From an uncultured Eubacterium sp. (GTDB taxonomy: Bacteria; Bacillota; Clostridia; Oscillospirales; Acutalibacteraceae), in the NCBI GenBank assembly GCA_900542875.1, contig UQPH01000017.1, forward strand, positions 1-31,691: a DNA stretch of 31,691 nt, written 5' to 3'. Every line of letters starts with the position of its first letter. The first letter of the stretch is position 1. The notes beneath the pieces were generated by a model. That model was not told the DNA's origin and made no database searches. It saw only the letters and a program-made list of their open reading frames with translations. Made by a program: the position numbers and the translations under genes. Positions 15,020 to 23,606 of the stretch are shown one piece after another.

Positions 15020-16694
15020 TTTTTGTCACCTTTGATAGTTCGTCCTCATTAGGAGTTACATATTCGGTATTATAGTTATCGTAAATAACCATTCCCGGTT
15101 TTGCTCCGTTTGGCTTATGCACATTTTTTATTATCGTATAATCGACCGCAACATTTGACGAAGCGTGCACTTTTGAATTAACACAAGCTATCATTGCCGC
15201 CTCTCTTATCAGTTTGTCCGTAAAAGGCTTTTCCTTAACAGCCTGCACAACAACATGACTGCCCGGTGCGTCCTTAACATGAAACCACAAATCATAATTC
15301 TTAGCCGTTTTAAGGGTAAGAATATCGTTTTGCACATTATTTCTGCCGACAAAAATTTTATACCCCTCACTTGAAATAAATTCTTTAGGAGGTAATTTCT
15401 TTTGTCTTACTGACTTAGCGTTTGGCTTAGACAAAAATCCCGAAGAATAAAGTTCCTCTCTGATTGCGGATATTTCTCCGCCTGTTTGAACTCTTGTCAG
15501 TTCGTCAATGACGGTATCCAAATACTCAGCCTCGGCTTTTGCGTTATCGATAAATGTATTCAGTTTTTGCTCTGCTACCTGTTTTTTTCTGTATTCCTTA
15601 TAATACTTCTGTGCATTCTGCACCGGAGTAAGAGTTGGGTCGGCAGGAATGCGGATATGATTATTGTTATCATAGAAATTATAAAGATCGTAAAAAAGTG
15701 CACCCTTTTCGAGAAGATGCAAATTAGCATTGATAAGGTCTCCGTATATTCTGTACTTTTCTTTATCGGCACAGTCGTCAAGTTCCCTCTGTCTGTTAAT
15801 TGCTTTTCTTACGGCACGCTCTTTTAAGGTATTCAGTTTATGGAACAAATCATTTGAGCGTTGTCTTATTCTCTCAATTTTAACCTGCTCAAAATAGAAA
15901 TAATCTATAAGCTCTGAAAATGTATCAAAAGTTTTGTAGGTACAAAGATCTCCGAACTGTCTCGGCATAAAGTAGGTAAAATCCTTAGGCTTATCTAAAA
16001 TAACCACAGTGGGTACAGGGTGTGCAATATGCTGCTTTAACTGCGAAAGACTCATATCAAAGTCAATTTCGTTTGCGACAATAGGAGAAATGCCCTGAAT
16101 AACTTTACCCGCCGCCTTGCCTCTCGTTGTGGCAAGTGACTTCATCTCAGTCTCTATATCAAAGATACTGTCTGCTAAAATATTCATTTTATTTTGAGAG
16201 GGCGGAAGTTCATATTTGAGTCCCGGGAGAATTTCTCTTACCGATGATTTAGAAAAATCTATGCGCTTAACACAATCAATAATTTTATCACTGCTGTCCA
16301 GCAAAATAATGTTGCTGTACTTACCCATAATTTCAATTACGAGTTTATATTCCGTCGGGTCTCCCAAATCATTTCTTGCATCGAAGACAAGAGTTAAAAT
16401 CCTTTCAAATCCATCCTGTTTAATATCTGTCAATTTAGCCGAGGATAACAATTTTCTCAGCAACATGGTAAGCATAGGAGGCTTTGCGGGGTTTTCAATA
16501 AACTGCTCGGTAAACTGAATTCTTGCCGAATCAGCCTTAGCCGAAAGAAGCAGTTTATGACTTCCCTCTCTAGAGCGGAATGTAATCAAAATTTCTTCCC
16601 TTGACGGTTGATAAATTTTGTCTACCCTTGCACCGACTATTTTTTCTGATATTTCATTTTTAACCAAATACAAAAAAATACCGTCAAACGCCAT
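15012..16694 (-). CDS. rqcH: RqcH/NFACT family ribosome quality control protein
   Basis: 560 aa, homologous to RqcH/FbpA. RqcH binds stalled 50S subunits and recruits tRNA-Ala to add C-terminal alanine tails. The N-terminal NFACT-N domain begins MAFDGIFLYLVKNEI, the central part is coiled-coil, and the C-terminal NFACT-R domain has DLWFHVKDAPGSHVVV. The tRNA-contacting DR dipeptide of the family reads ER here (DGFERIL). The start at 16694 has AAGGA 8 bases upstream. An in-frame ATG at 16775 would add 27 residues that overlap the previous gene and is rejected. Confidence 0.92.
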   Translation of the reverse strand: MAFDGIFLYLVKNEISEKIVGARVDKIYQPSREEILITFRSREGSHKLLLSAKADSARIQFTEQFIENPAKPPMLTMLLRKLLSSAKLTDIKQDGFERILTLVFDARNDLGDPTEYKLVIEIMGKYSNIILLDSSDKIIDCVKRIDFSKSSVREILPGLKYELPPSQNKMNILADSIFDIETEMKSLATTRGKAAGKVIQGISPIVANEIDFDMSLSQLKQHIAHPVPTVVILDKPKDFTYFMPRQFGDLCTYKTFDTFSELIDYFYFEQVKIERIRQRSNDLFHKLNTLKERAVRKAINRQRELDDCADKEKYRIYGDLINANLHLLEKGALFYDLYNFYDNNNHIRIPADPTLTPVQNAQKYYKEYRKKQVAEQKLNTFIDNAKAEAEYLDTVIDELTRVQTGGEISAIREELYSSGFLSKPNAKSVRQKKLPPKEFISSEGYKIFVGRNNVQNDILTLKTAKNYDLWFHVKDAPGSHVVVQAVKEKPFTDKLIREAAMIACVNSKVHASSNVAVDYTIIKNVHKPNGAKPGMVIYDNYNTEYVTPNEDELSKVTKIE

Positions 16695-16704
16695 AATATA
16701 TCCT

Positions 16705-17454
16705 TTATTCTGCGGTTTTAATCGGATTGGAAACGGGAGCAACAAGAAATTCCACATCCGTAAAAATCTTTTCAAGCTTGTCTTTAATCATAAGAAAAGC
16801 AAAACTTTCCGTTTCAAAGTGCCCTGCGGAAATAACAGCCTTGCCCTGTTCATATGCATCGAGCATTTCGTGATATTTCAAATCACTGGTCACAAAACAA
16901 TCCGCATTATTTATCGCATAATCCATAAATTCACCGCATGAACCGCCGCCGACTGCAACTTTTTTGATTACATTGTCACACTCGATGTATCTGATTCCCG
17001 ATACATTCAGTTTATTTTCTACAAATCCTGCGAAATCGTCAATGCTCATTTCACCGTCGAGTTCGCCTATTCTGATAAATCCGTCGCAATAGGACTCTGT
17101 ATTTTTAATTTCCAAAAGTTCTGCAAGATTAGCATTTATTCCGCACTCAGCTTTGTCAAAATTAGTGTGAGCGCTGATACAAGCGATATTATTTTTAACG
17201 AGTTCATAAACAACGCTGCCCGATTTAACATCTGCGAGTTTTGAAAAAATAACGGGATGATGAGTAAGGAGAAGATTTGCATTCACATCGGCACAATAAG
17301 AGACAACCTCTTTAGTTGCATCGAGAGACAAAACTACTCTTTTAACTTCTGCACGAAAATCGCCGACCAAATGCCCGGAATTGTCCCATTCCTCCTGAGT
17401 ATCAAACGGCGCTATTGAATTGATATAGTCATAAATATTTTTAACCGTAGTCAT
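16705..17454 (-). CDS. Nif3-like dinuclear metal center protein
   Basis: 249 aa, DUF34/NIF3 family. The metal-binding residues appear in LLLTHHPVIF (tandem His), SAHTNFDKAECG and SAGHFETES. These proteins form hexameric toroids and have been linked to GTP cyclohydrolase I-like folds and metal insertion. The precise role is unresolved. This is the short form without the central PII-like insertion. The ATG overlaps the trmK stop (ATGA), a pairing conserved across Firmicutes. Confidence 0.93.
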   Translation of the reverse strand: MTTVKNIYDYINSIAPFDTQEEWDNSGHLVGDFRAEVKRVVLSLDATKEVVSYCADVNANLLLTHHPVIFSKLADVKSGSVVYELVKNNIACISAHTNFDKAECGINANLAELLEIKNTESYCDGFIRIGELDGEMSIDDFAGFVENKLNVSGIRYIECDNVIKKVAVGGGSCGEFMDYAINNADCFVTSDLKYHEMLDAYEQGKAVISAGHFETESFAFLMIKDKLEKIFTDVEFLVAPVSNPIKTAE

Positions 17455-18080
17455 AATACATCCTCTATCGCTTTAATTACAGATGAAAAATCAGCACCCG
17501 ATTTCTGCTTATTCATAAGATAATTCTTCAAATGAATAAAATATGCCTTATCTGAAAAGTCCTTTATCTCGCCGAAAAAATAATCAACGGTACTTTTACT
17601 TTCAAAAGTCGCCGTATAGTGAGCAAGAATAACATTATAGTGGTGCTTCGATTCCGCCACAATAATGTCCTTATCTATGGAATAGCCGTTTGTGTAAAGC
17701 CATTTCCTGACTGTTTCCGAATGAGACATAGGATTTAGAATCAACGAACACTGCTTTACATAATCACTTTTTTCTAAAATATCAGATATAAGTTCGCCGC
17801 CCATACCCGCAATTATAACGGTGTCATATGCCTTGGGCACATTTTCAAGTCCGTTTGAGAGAATACATTTAATTTTATTCTCATAAATTGTCTGAGATAC
17901 CAAAAGTCTGCAAGAATTAAGCGGAGCTTCGTTAATATCACAGGCAAAGACATTATCGCATATTTTATTTTCAACAAGATAAGCAGGTATATATCCGTGG
18001 TCACAACCTACATCAACAACTGTCGAGCCGGATTTCACCATATCGGCAACAGCCTGCAATCTCTCGGTGAGTTTAATCAT
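17451..18080 (-). CDS. trmK: tRNA (adenine(22)-N(1))-methyltransferase
   Basis: 209 aa Rossmann-fold methyltransferase (family about 225-235). The SAM-binding motif is VVDVGCDHGYIPAYL and motif IV is TVIIAGMGGELIS. LNPMSHSETVRKWLYTNGY is typical of the TrmK/YqfN family. It methylates N1 of A22 in the tRNA D-loop. GGGGA lies upstream of the ATG. It is the first gene after the divergent promoter and leads the trmK-nif3-rqcH-ispDF run. Confidence 0.92.
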   Translation of the reverse strand: MIKLTERLQAVADMVKSGSTVVDVGCDHGYIPAYLVENKICDNVFACDINEAPLNSCRLLVSQTIYENKIKCILSNGLENVPKAYDTVIIAGMGGELISDILEKSDYVKQCSLILNPMSHSETVRKWLYTNGYSIDKDIIVAESKHHYNVILAHYTATFESKSTVDYFFGEIKDFSDKAYFIHLKNYLMNKQKSGADFSSVIKAIEDVL

Positions 18081-18107
18081 AACAATTCCCCATAATATAA
18101 TATATTT

Positions 18108-18136
18108 ATTATAATATATATATTAGTATTTTGCAA
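18108..18136 (-). promoter_or_regulatory. Promoter of the trmK operon
   Basis: On the minus strand, TTGCAA (18136-18131), 17 bases, then TATAAT (18113-18108). It lies back-to-back with the plus-strand promoter. Confidence 0.75.
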
Positions 18137-18143
18137 GAATAGT

Positions 18144-18172
18144 TTGCAAGTTGAGGTAAGATATGTTAATAT
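18144..18172 (+). promoter_or_regulatory. Promoter of the DUF4364 gene
   Basis: TTGCAA (18144-18149), 17 bases, then TAATAT (18167-18172) with an extended TGT immediately before. Its -35 is 7 bases from the divergent -35. Confidence 0.75.
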
Positions 18173-18190
18173 ATATCACGAGGTGTAGAA

Positions 18191-18778
18191 ATGTCAGATA
18201 ACATAGATAATAACGAAACAAATCCGCTCCTTAGATTTGACGCCTTTATGGGAAACGTTAAAGACGGCGGTTTAAGAAGCGTAACATCAATATATATTCT
18301 CGTGTCATATCTTGTATCAAATCTAAACGGCAAGGTCAGCAGAGAAACGCTGCTTGAAGCAACAAACGATACAATGCTTGCGAATTATTTTGAAATGTCG
18401 GATGCTATAACAAAACTGATTAAATCCGGTACAATAAAAGAAACCGAAGACGGTATGCTATGTATGAAAAAGCAAGACGCAAACGAGGTTGAGTTGATTG
18501 AAAAGGATTTACCGTTGACGGTAAGAGAGAGATGCATAAAGGCTTGCCAAAAGATTATAGCAAGAGAAACCTACGAACGGGAAAATAAGGTATGCATAGA
18601 GAAAACCGACTGCGGCTATAAGGTTATACTCAATGTAAGCGACAAAGATACGGACTTTATGTCGCTGACGCTTTTTGCTCCGACACAAGAGCAGGCACTT
18701 ATGATAAAGGAAAAATTCATTTCCGACCCGGTTAAGGTTTATGAAACTCTGACAGATGCTATTTTTAATAACGAATAA
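18191..18778 (+). CDS. DUF4364 family protein
   Basis: 195 aa. The N-terminal 90 residues resemble a winged helix (RSVTSIYILVSYLV, KVSRETLLEA, NYFEMSDAITKLIKSG). The linker DLPLTVRERCIKACQK and the C-terminal SLTLFAPTQEQALMIKEKF follow the DUF4364 pattern, a family found almost only in Clostridia. A transcription-factor or RNA-level regulator is a guess from the fold; no function is established. AGGTG precedes the ATG, and the gene is monocistronic with its own promoter and terminator. Confidence 0.82.
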   Translation: MSDNIDNNETNPLLRFDAFMGNVKDGGLRSVTSIYILVSYLVSNLNGKVSRETLLEATNDTMLANYFEMSDAITKLIKSGTIKETEDGMLCMKKQDANEVELIEKDLPLTVRERCIKACQKIIARETYERENKVCIEKTDCGYKVILNVSDKDTDFMSLTLFAPTQEQALMIKEKFISDPVKVYETLTDAIFNNE

Positions 18779-18782
18779 GTAA

Positions 18783-18816
18783 AAATCCAAAGCAATTATA
18801 ACGCTTTGGATTTTTT
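18783..18816. terminator. Bidirectional terminator
   Basis: A perfect 11-bp stem, AAATCCAAAGC (18783-18793) with GCTTTGGATTT (18803-18813). The plus side ends in a T run. Read on the minus strand, A-rich sequence before the stem gives TTTTTAC. It separates the DUF4364 gene from the convergent FliB-like gene. Confidence 0.88.
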
Positions 18817-18817
18817 A

Positions 18818-19774
18818 TTATATTCTGTTTTTAAGTTCGGTAACACTGAGGCAATCCGCACTCTTTAGGAGTTTTTTATATCTGTCCATATTATATTGCG
18901 AATGTTCCGTTTCCTTGCTCCAAAGATGAACTGTCCAACTGTCCTCTCCGAAATATGTATTTATAAGAACGCCGAGAACAGCCATTTTAATCTTGCTCAA
19001 AGCATCGTCGTCATAAACAGCCTGCATAAGATATTTATATAAAAAATACATCAAAATATTCTCATTTGATTGTGTATCGGACACCTGTTTTAAGGAAAAA
19101 TTTTCGACCTTCTCTTTCCACTCCGGATTGATAAGTTCAGGATTTTTGAACACATCAAAAAAAGCAATATCGTCTCCGCCCTCATCATACGGAAAAAGTT
19201 TTTCTTGAAGCAACACGCCTAAATAAAGCAAATCATTCAAACGCTCTCTGATACTTTTGTTTTTATCTTTTGCGATTTTATAAGCCTCTGCTCTGCCTTT
19301 GTAAAGAAGAAAATATTTTTCTGCATCAATATCGTTTAATGTAGGAAGGTCGGAATTTACCTCAGTTTCAAAGTCGAAAGATTCGGTATTATACATCATA
19401 TCCGATGCAACGGGGCACGAAAAAGAAATGCCTATTTCTCTCGTAGCGCCGAAATCATAGATAAATCTCGGAAAAGTACGGCAGGTATAGGGTGTATGCT
19501 CACCGCCGATAGCTATATGCATATCGCAAAGATTTTCATCGTTCAAAAACGGACATCTCTTTTTCGGCGCAAGCGTAAAAATTGTATTATCGAATTCGTC
19601 CTTTGAAAGAACGGAATCAATACGCTTTTTTATTTCAAGAGAATTATCGAGCGTTTTATAATATTTGAGAGAGTCGCTGTCTGCATCTACTTCCCACCCC
19701 TGACAGCAAGAGTCGGGACAGTCGCCCGCTATGCACTTAAAATTTTTATAAAAAGTCGGTTTAACAATTTTCAT
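18818..19774 (-). CDS. FliB-like flagellin lysine-N-methylase family protein
   Basis: 318 aa. The N-terminal cysteine cluster C14-x4-C19-x3-CC (23-24) with GWEVD is followed by a second cluster (RCPFLNDENLCDMH and YTCRTFPRFI). This matches the FliB family, whose founding member methylates flagellin lysines and needs a metal centre. No flagellar gene is visible in this window. Many clostridial members sit in non-motile genomes, so the real target may differ. It overlaps the NTPase-CYTH gene by 4 bases (ATGA). Confidence 0.8.
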   Translation of the reverse strand: MKIVKPTFYKNFKCIAGDCPDSCCQGWEVDADSDSLKYYKTLDNSLEIKKRIDSVLSKDEFDNTIFTLAPKKRCPFLNDENLCDMHIAIGGEHTPYTCRTFPRFIYDFGATREIGISFSCPVASDMMYNTESFDFETEVNSDLPTLNDIDAEKYFLLYKGRAEAYKIAKDKNKSIRERLNDLLYLGVLLQEKLFPYDEGGDDIAFFDVFKNPELINPEWKEKVENFSLKQVSDTQSNENILMYFLYKYLMQAVYDDDALSKIKMAVLGVLINTYFGEDSWTVHLWSKETEHSQYNMDRYKKLLKSADCLSVTELKNRI

Positions 19775-20817
19775 AATTTCATTCCTGCCAAATAATTATT
19801 TTTGTAATGTTCATCATTTGAAACATCTTTAATGATTTTAATTCTTTCGGGCAAACTAAATGCTTCGTTAATATTTTTAAGTTCTACTTCCAAAAACGCT
19901 TTATCGTCCCAAAAATCGAATAAATCAAGTTCAAAATATTTACCTTTATACAAAAAACAACAGCGTTTTTTATTTATGGTATTTTTATTAGGGTCTGCCG
20001 ATTTAAGAAGTTCATAATATTCTTCTTTAGTAATAATTCTTTCGCTTTCATAACACTCCGAGGGTGTAATTCTTACTTTAAGCGTTTCGTAATAAATGCT
20101 TTCATTTTTATATCTGCGTTCCCTTACTCTGTGTGAACCTAAATTCGACAGCAGATAAGTCTGCGAAATATCGCAAATAAAAGGATTGTAATTCATTAAA
20201 TCATCATATGACGGATATTTGATAAGATACTTTTTTTCGATTTCTTTTTCTTGCAAAATAAAATCTATTTCGTCAATTGCTCTTTTTATTTTTTCATCAA
20301 AAGATTGGGCTGATTTAATATATCTTAGATGCGGATGACCTACATAGCAAGAAATTATTTTATCCTGCAATTTAAGGGCGTCGGCATAATCCTCGGTTCT
20401 TACATTAGACTTATTATAGTCATTCTCATAACAGATTTCAAAAAGCAAAGCCGTATCATATCTGAAAAAAGAACTGTATCGGCTCTCACCGATTATATTA
20501 AAAAATCGGTTTTCGTCATCAACATAAGAATATCCGTCGCATACTCCCCTGTCATAGAAAACAAGAACATTCTTGTCTGCGAGGTCTTTTATCTGTTCTT
20601 CGATTTTGTTTTCGTTTTCAATCTGTTTTTCGTAAACAGCCTTTTGAAAATCATATATATCTAAAAATTCAGTTCCGCTTTTCTTTACTTCCGACGCTGC
20701 TTCTTCACAAACAAAAACACAATCGGTTTTATCTTTATAATATTTTTCGAGTTTTCTCAAAACCTCGGTTTTACCCGAGCACGGAGCACCCGTAAAAACA
20801 ATTTTATTTATACTCAT
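19771..20817 (-). CDS. P-loop NTPase-CYTH domain fusion
   Basis: 348 aa. The N-terminal AAA_28-type NTPase has Walker A GAPCSGKT (residues 10-17) and VFYDRGVCDGYSY as a probable Walker B/lid region. The C-terminal half, from about 190, is a CYTH/triphosphate tunnel domain: EIEKKYLI (ExExK-like), HRVRERRYK, TLKVRIT, YFELDLFDF and FLEVELKN. CYTH enzymes hydrolyse inorganic or organic triphosphates, or make cyclic AMP. The fusion resembles the kinase-CYTH arrangement of plant TTM proteins. The start at 20817 precedes the P-loop as expected. An upstream in-frame start at 20973 would add 52 residues and cross a terminator, so it is rejected. Confidence 0.82.
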   Translation of the reverse strand: MSINKIVFTGAPCSGKTEVLRKLEKYYKDKTDCVFVCEEAASEVKKSGTEFLDIYDFQKAVYEKQIENENKIEEQIKDLADKNVLVFYDRGVCDGYSYVDDENRFFNIIGESRYSSFFRYDTALLFEICYENDYNKSNVRTEDYADALKLQDKIISCYVGHPHLRYIKSAQSFDEKIKRAIDEIDFILQEKEIEKKYLIKYPSYDDLMNYNPFICDISQTYLLSNLGSHRVRERRYKNESIYYETLKVRITPSECYESERIITKEEYYELLKSADPNKNTINKKRCCFLYKGKYFELDLFDFWDDKAFLEVELKNINEAFSLPERIKIIKDVSNDEHYKNNYLAGMKL

Positions 20818-20844
20818 ATTCTCACCGACACAATTATAACATAA

Positions 20845-20881
20845 AAAGGAGAAAAGTAAAAGTAAATTACTCTTCTCCTTT
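20845..20881 (-). terminator. Terminator of the YhgE operon
   Basis: Read on the minus strand, AAAGGAGAAGAGTA and TACTTTTCTCCTTT form a 14-bp stem with one mismatch, followed by TTATG and A/T-rich sequence. It separates this operon from the CYTH gene. Confidence 0.75.
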
Positions 20882-20893
20882 AATGTTAATTTA

Positions 20894-23047
20894 TCAGAAC
20901 AAGTCTGTTTCTTCAACTCTCTTTTCAAAGAATCTAATCGGCTTTTTAACGATAGCCTTAATCGGGAATGCAATAATAAATGCGGCTACGGCATATGCAA
21001 GAAGTTTCAGAATATAAATCCAATAATTATTTTCATAAAGTCCGCAGACACATTCACGCATTGCTTCGATTACGAATGTAAACGGCAGATACGGATTAAT
21101 AGTTACAAAGAAATTAGGAGTAACATCTATCGGGAATGTACCGCCGGAACCGCCGATTTGGATAACCAAGAGGATAACGCCGACCGCTTTACCTATATCT
21201 CCGAATGTATAAACAAGAGAATATATGAACAGCGAATATACAATTCCCGCGACAACCCCGACTAACAGGAATTTAATCGGATGGTAGCACTGTATCTTCA
21301 GGAAATACAAATCTCCGAGGCAGATAATCAAACTTTGAACAGCGGCAATTGCAAGATAAAGCAATCCTCTGCCCCAAAACTTTTCACTGTTTTTTAGTTT
21401 GGGAGCAATTTCCTTACGCTTTTTAATTTCTGTTTTTATAAGAGCCGATACCATAATTGCACCAACCCAAATGGCAAGTGTGCTGTAAAACGGAGCCATG
21501 GCAGAACCGTAATTTTCAATGCCGTAAACTTTTTCTGTTTTAACGCTTACAGGGCTTGCGATAAACTCACCCAAATCTCCGGCATTTTCACCGGTGATAT
21601 TTACTATTGCATTAACAATCTCGCTGTTGCTCAGTGCGTCTACTGAATCATAAAGTTTGCCTAACTGCGTATTCATATTGCTGAGCATTTTGCTTAGTGT
21701 TGTTATCATATCGTCGCCTGCACCAACCGATTCATTAAGGGTATCGGATATGGTGTTAAGCTGCGGCGTATCTTTATTAACCGACTCGATAATCTTTGAA
21801 AGGTCGGTAAGAGTAGAAAGTAAACTCGATACATTTTCTTTAAGTTTGGGTTGAATATTCTTTGAATAATCGCTTTCTATACTTGTCAGCGTTTTTGACA
21901 GTGACGAAAGTTTATCGGCAACCTGAATAAGAGTAGGTCTCATATTTGTAATGGTAATACCGTCAAGAAGTTCCTTAATTTCGCCAAGAGACTTAGAAAC
22001 AGTTTTTAGCTGATTAATTACTGAAGTAACCTCGGCAATAGGCTGTGACAAGCCGTCGTTAAGAGCGGTCAAAACGTCAATAACCTCATCAACGGCATTC
22101 TTTACGGAACCCACATTGTTAGATACAATCGTGATGGAAGCCTGTGCCGTTTCATAATCGAGTTTTGACAAATCTCTTACGGTATTTGAAAGTGAATCCA
22201 ATGTTTCACCGGTAGATGTCATCACGCTTCCCATTGAGGAAAGCATAGACGAAACAGTATTTTGAGTAACCTCAACAGTATCCTTTGTATCATCAACCAG
22301 TTTACCTGTTGACTCAAGGAGGGATTTCATATCCTTTTGGTCAAGGGATGTATTAAGTCCCAGCATAACTTTCATTAACTTGCTGAACGAATTAACGCTG
22401 TTTTGCAATGCCGAAAGTGAATCCTGTGCTTGCGAAACCTCATCCTTAAGGTAATCAAAAGAGTTAACTCCAGTAGCCTCATCGTTATCAAGAGCGGTGC
22501 CGAGAACAGTATTCAAAACGGTTACTACGGTAGTAATAAACGATTCATTTACGGAAAGTTGAACAGTTTGAACTACCTTATCGGTAATCTTTGTTGCAAT
22601 TGCATTCTTCTTTTCGTTTGCATAGTAAACAATCTGCGGCTTTTCATAATCCGAAGTAACGATTGATGCAAGATTTTTACTAAATCCCTCCGGAATTTCT
22701 ATTGCGGCATAATACTCGCCCGCCTCAACGCCGTGAATAGCCTCTTCTTTGCTGACAAACTGCCAATTAATAGAATTGTTTCCCTTAAGATTGCTAACCA
22801 TAGAATCACCTATGGAAATTTTTATATCTTTATAAAAAGTTCCCTCATCACAGTTTGCAACCGCAACCTGCATTGAACCGGTTTTACCGTACGGGTCCCA
22901 GTTTGCATAAATATTGAACCAAGCATAAAGACTGGGCAAAGCCGTAATACCTACGACAAGAATTATTGCCATCGAATTTGTAAAAATCTTTTTAAGGTCA
23001 CGCTTAAATACCTTAAATATGTTCTTTAATGTACTTTTCACGTTCAA
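20894..23047 (-). CDS. YhgE/Pip family membrane protein
   Basis: 717 aa. One N-terminal membrane segment (about 22-45), a large extracytoplasmic region of about 450 residues rich in helical Ser/Leu/Asp repeats (coiled-coil), and five to six C-terminal segments of ABC-2 permease type. The start KRDLKKIFTNSMAIILVVGI and ALPSLYAWFNIYANWDPYG are typical of the phage-infection-protein family (YhgE, Pip). Lactococcal Pip is a phage receptor. Others resemble type VII secretion EsaA or ABC-2 exporters. The gene overlaps its upstream partner by 4 bases. Confidence 0.88.
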   Translation of the reverse strand: MNVKSTLKNIFKVFKRDLKKIFTNSMAIILVVGITALPSLYAWFNIYANWDPYGKTGSMQVAVANCDEGTFYKDIKISIGDSMVSNLKGNNSINWQFVSKEEAIHGVEAGEYYAAIEIPEGFSKNLASIVTSDYEKPQIVYYANEKKNAIATKITDKVVQTVQLSVNESFITTVVTVLNTVLGTALDNDEATGVNSFDYLKDEVSQAQDSLSALQNSVNSFSKLMKVMLGLNTSLDQKDMKSLLESTGKLVDDTKDTVEVTQNTVSSMLSSMGSVMTSTGETLDSLSNTVRDLSKLDYETAQASITIVSNNVGSVKNAVDEVIDVLTALNDGLSQPIAEVTSVINQLKTVSKSLGEIKELLDGITITNMRPTLIQVADKLSSLSKTLTSIESDYSKNIQPKLKENVSSLLSTLTDLSKIIESVNKDTPQLNTISDTLNESVGAGDDMITTLSKMLSNMNTQLGKLYDSVDALSNSEIVNAIVNITGENAGDLGEFIASPVSVKTEKVYGIENYGSAMAPFYSTLAIWVGAIMVSALIKTEIKKRKEIAPKLKNSEKFWGRGLLYLAIAAVQSLIICLGDLYFLKIQCYHPIKFLLVGVVAGIVYSLFIYSLVYTFGDIGKAVGVILLVIQIGGSGGTFPIDVTPNFFVTINPYLPFTFVIEAMRECVCGLYENNYWIYILKLLAYAVAAFIIAFPIKAIVKKPIRFFEKRVEETDLF

Positions 23048-23427
23048 TCCTCCTCTTCCTCGTATTCTTCCTCATCAGCCTCGTCATCGTCCTTAAATAT
23101 TTCGTATTCGCCGAACTCCAGTTTATCATCGTCCTCGAGATAAGGAATAACCTTAGATTTAACCAAATACTTGCAATAATCGGTAATCAAAAAGATATTC
23201 ACATTTAGAAATATAAGTAAAACCCAACATATAAGCCACACACTCTTATCTTGATTATTCTGGCAGACATGCATGGCAATAATGCTGAAAACTATAAAAA
23301 TAACGGCAAATATTACTTTTACTATATCGAGAATCTTACAACCTTTACGATACGATTGAATTATTTTTTCACGCAAAAACTTGTATTTGTATGCAAGTTT
23401 TTCGTTATGCTTCATTTTTCTGCTCAT
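23044..23427 (-). CDS. Small membrane protein with acidic tail, partner of YhgE-like protein
   Basis: 127 aa, no family recognised. A basic N-terminus (about 1-33), two hydrophobic segments (about 34-52 and 65-82), then a very acidic C-terminal tail ending DEADEEEYEEEED. Both ends are probably cytoplasmic. GAGG lies before the ATG. It overlaps the YhgE-like gene by 4 bases and shares its promoter, so the products may act together. No function can be assigned. Confidence 0.75.
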   Translation of the reverse strand: MSRKMKHNEKLAYKYKFLREKIIQSYRKGCKILDIVKVIFAVIFIVFSIIAMHVCQNNQDKSVWLICWVLLIFLNVNIFLITDYCKYLVKSKVIPYLEDDDKLEFGEYEIFKDDDEADEEEYEEEED

Positions 23428-23457
23428 ATTAATTCCTCAAAACAAATTGTATAATTG

Positions 23458-23486
23458 ATTATAACGATTTGTATTATAATTGTCAA
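23458..23486 (-). promoter_or_regulatory. Consensus sigma-A promoter of the YhgE operon
   Basis: On the minus strand, TTGACA (23486-23481), exactly 17 bases, then TATAAT (23463-23458): a perfect match to consensus at both boxes. Confidence 0.85.
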
Positions 23487-23606
23487 TTCATCAAATTTAA
23501 TAAATATCAAGCAAAATATCAAAAAATATTAATCAAATTGCCGTGTTTTAGTACATTTAGGTAAGTTTGTAATAGAAGAATACAGACACATCAAAAAGGC
23601 ACAGCA

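Noticed and set aside
20818..20973. 52-residue N-terminal extension of the NTPase-CYTH protein
   Set aside because: It would cross a terminator hairpin and overlap the YhgE gene; the P-loop sits at the expected place from the later ATG.
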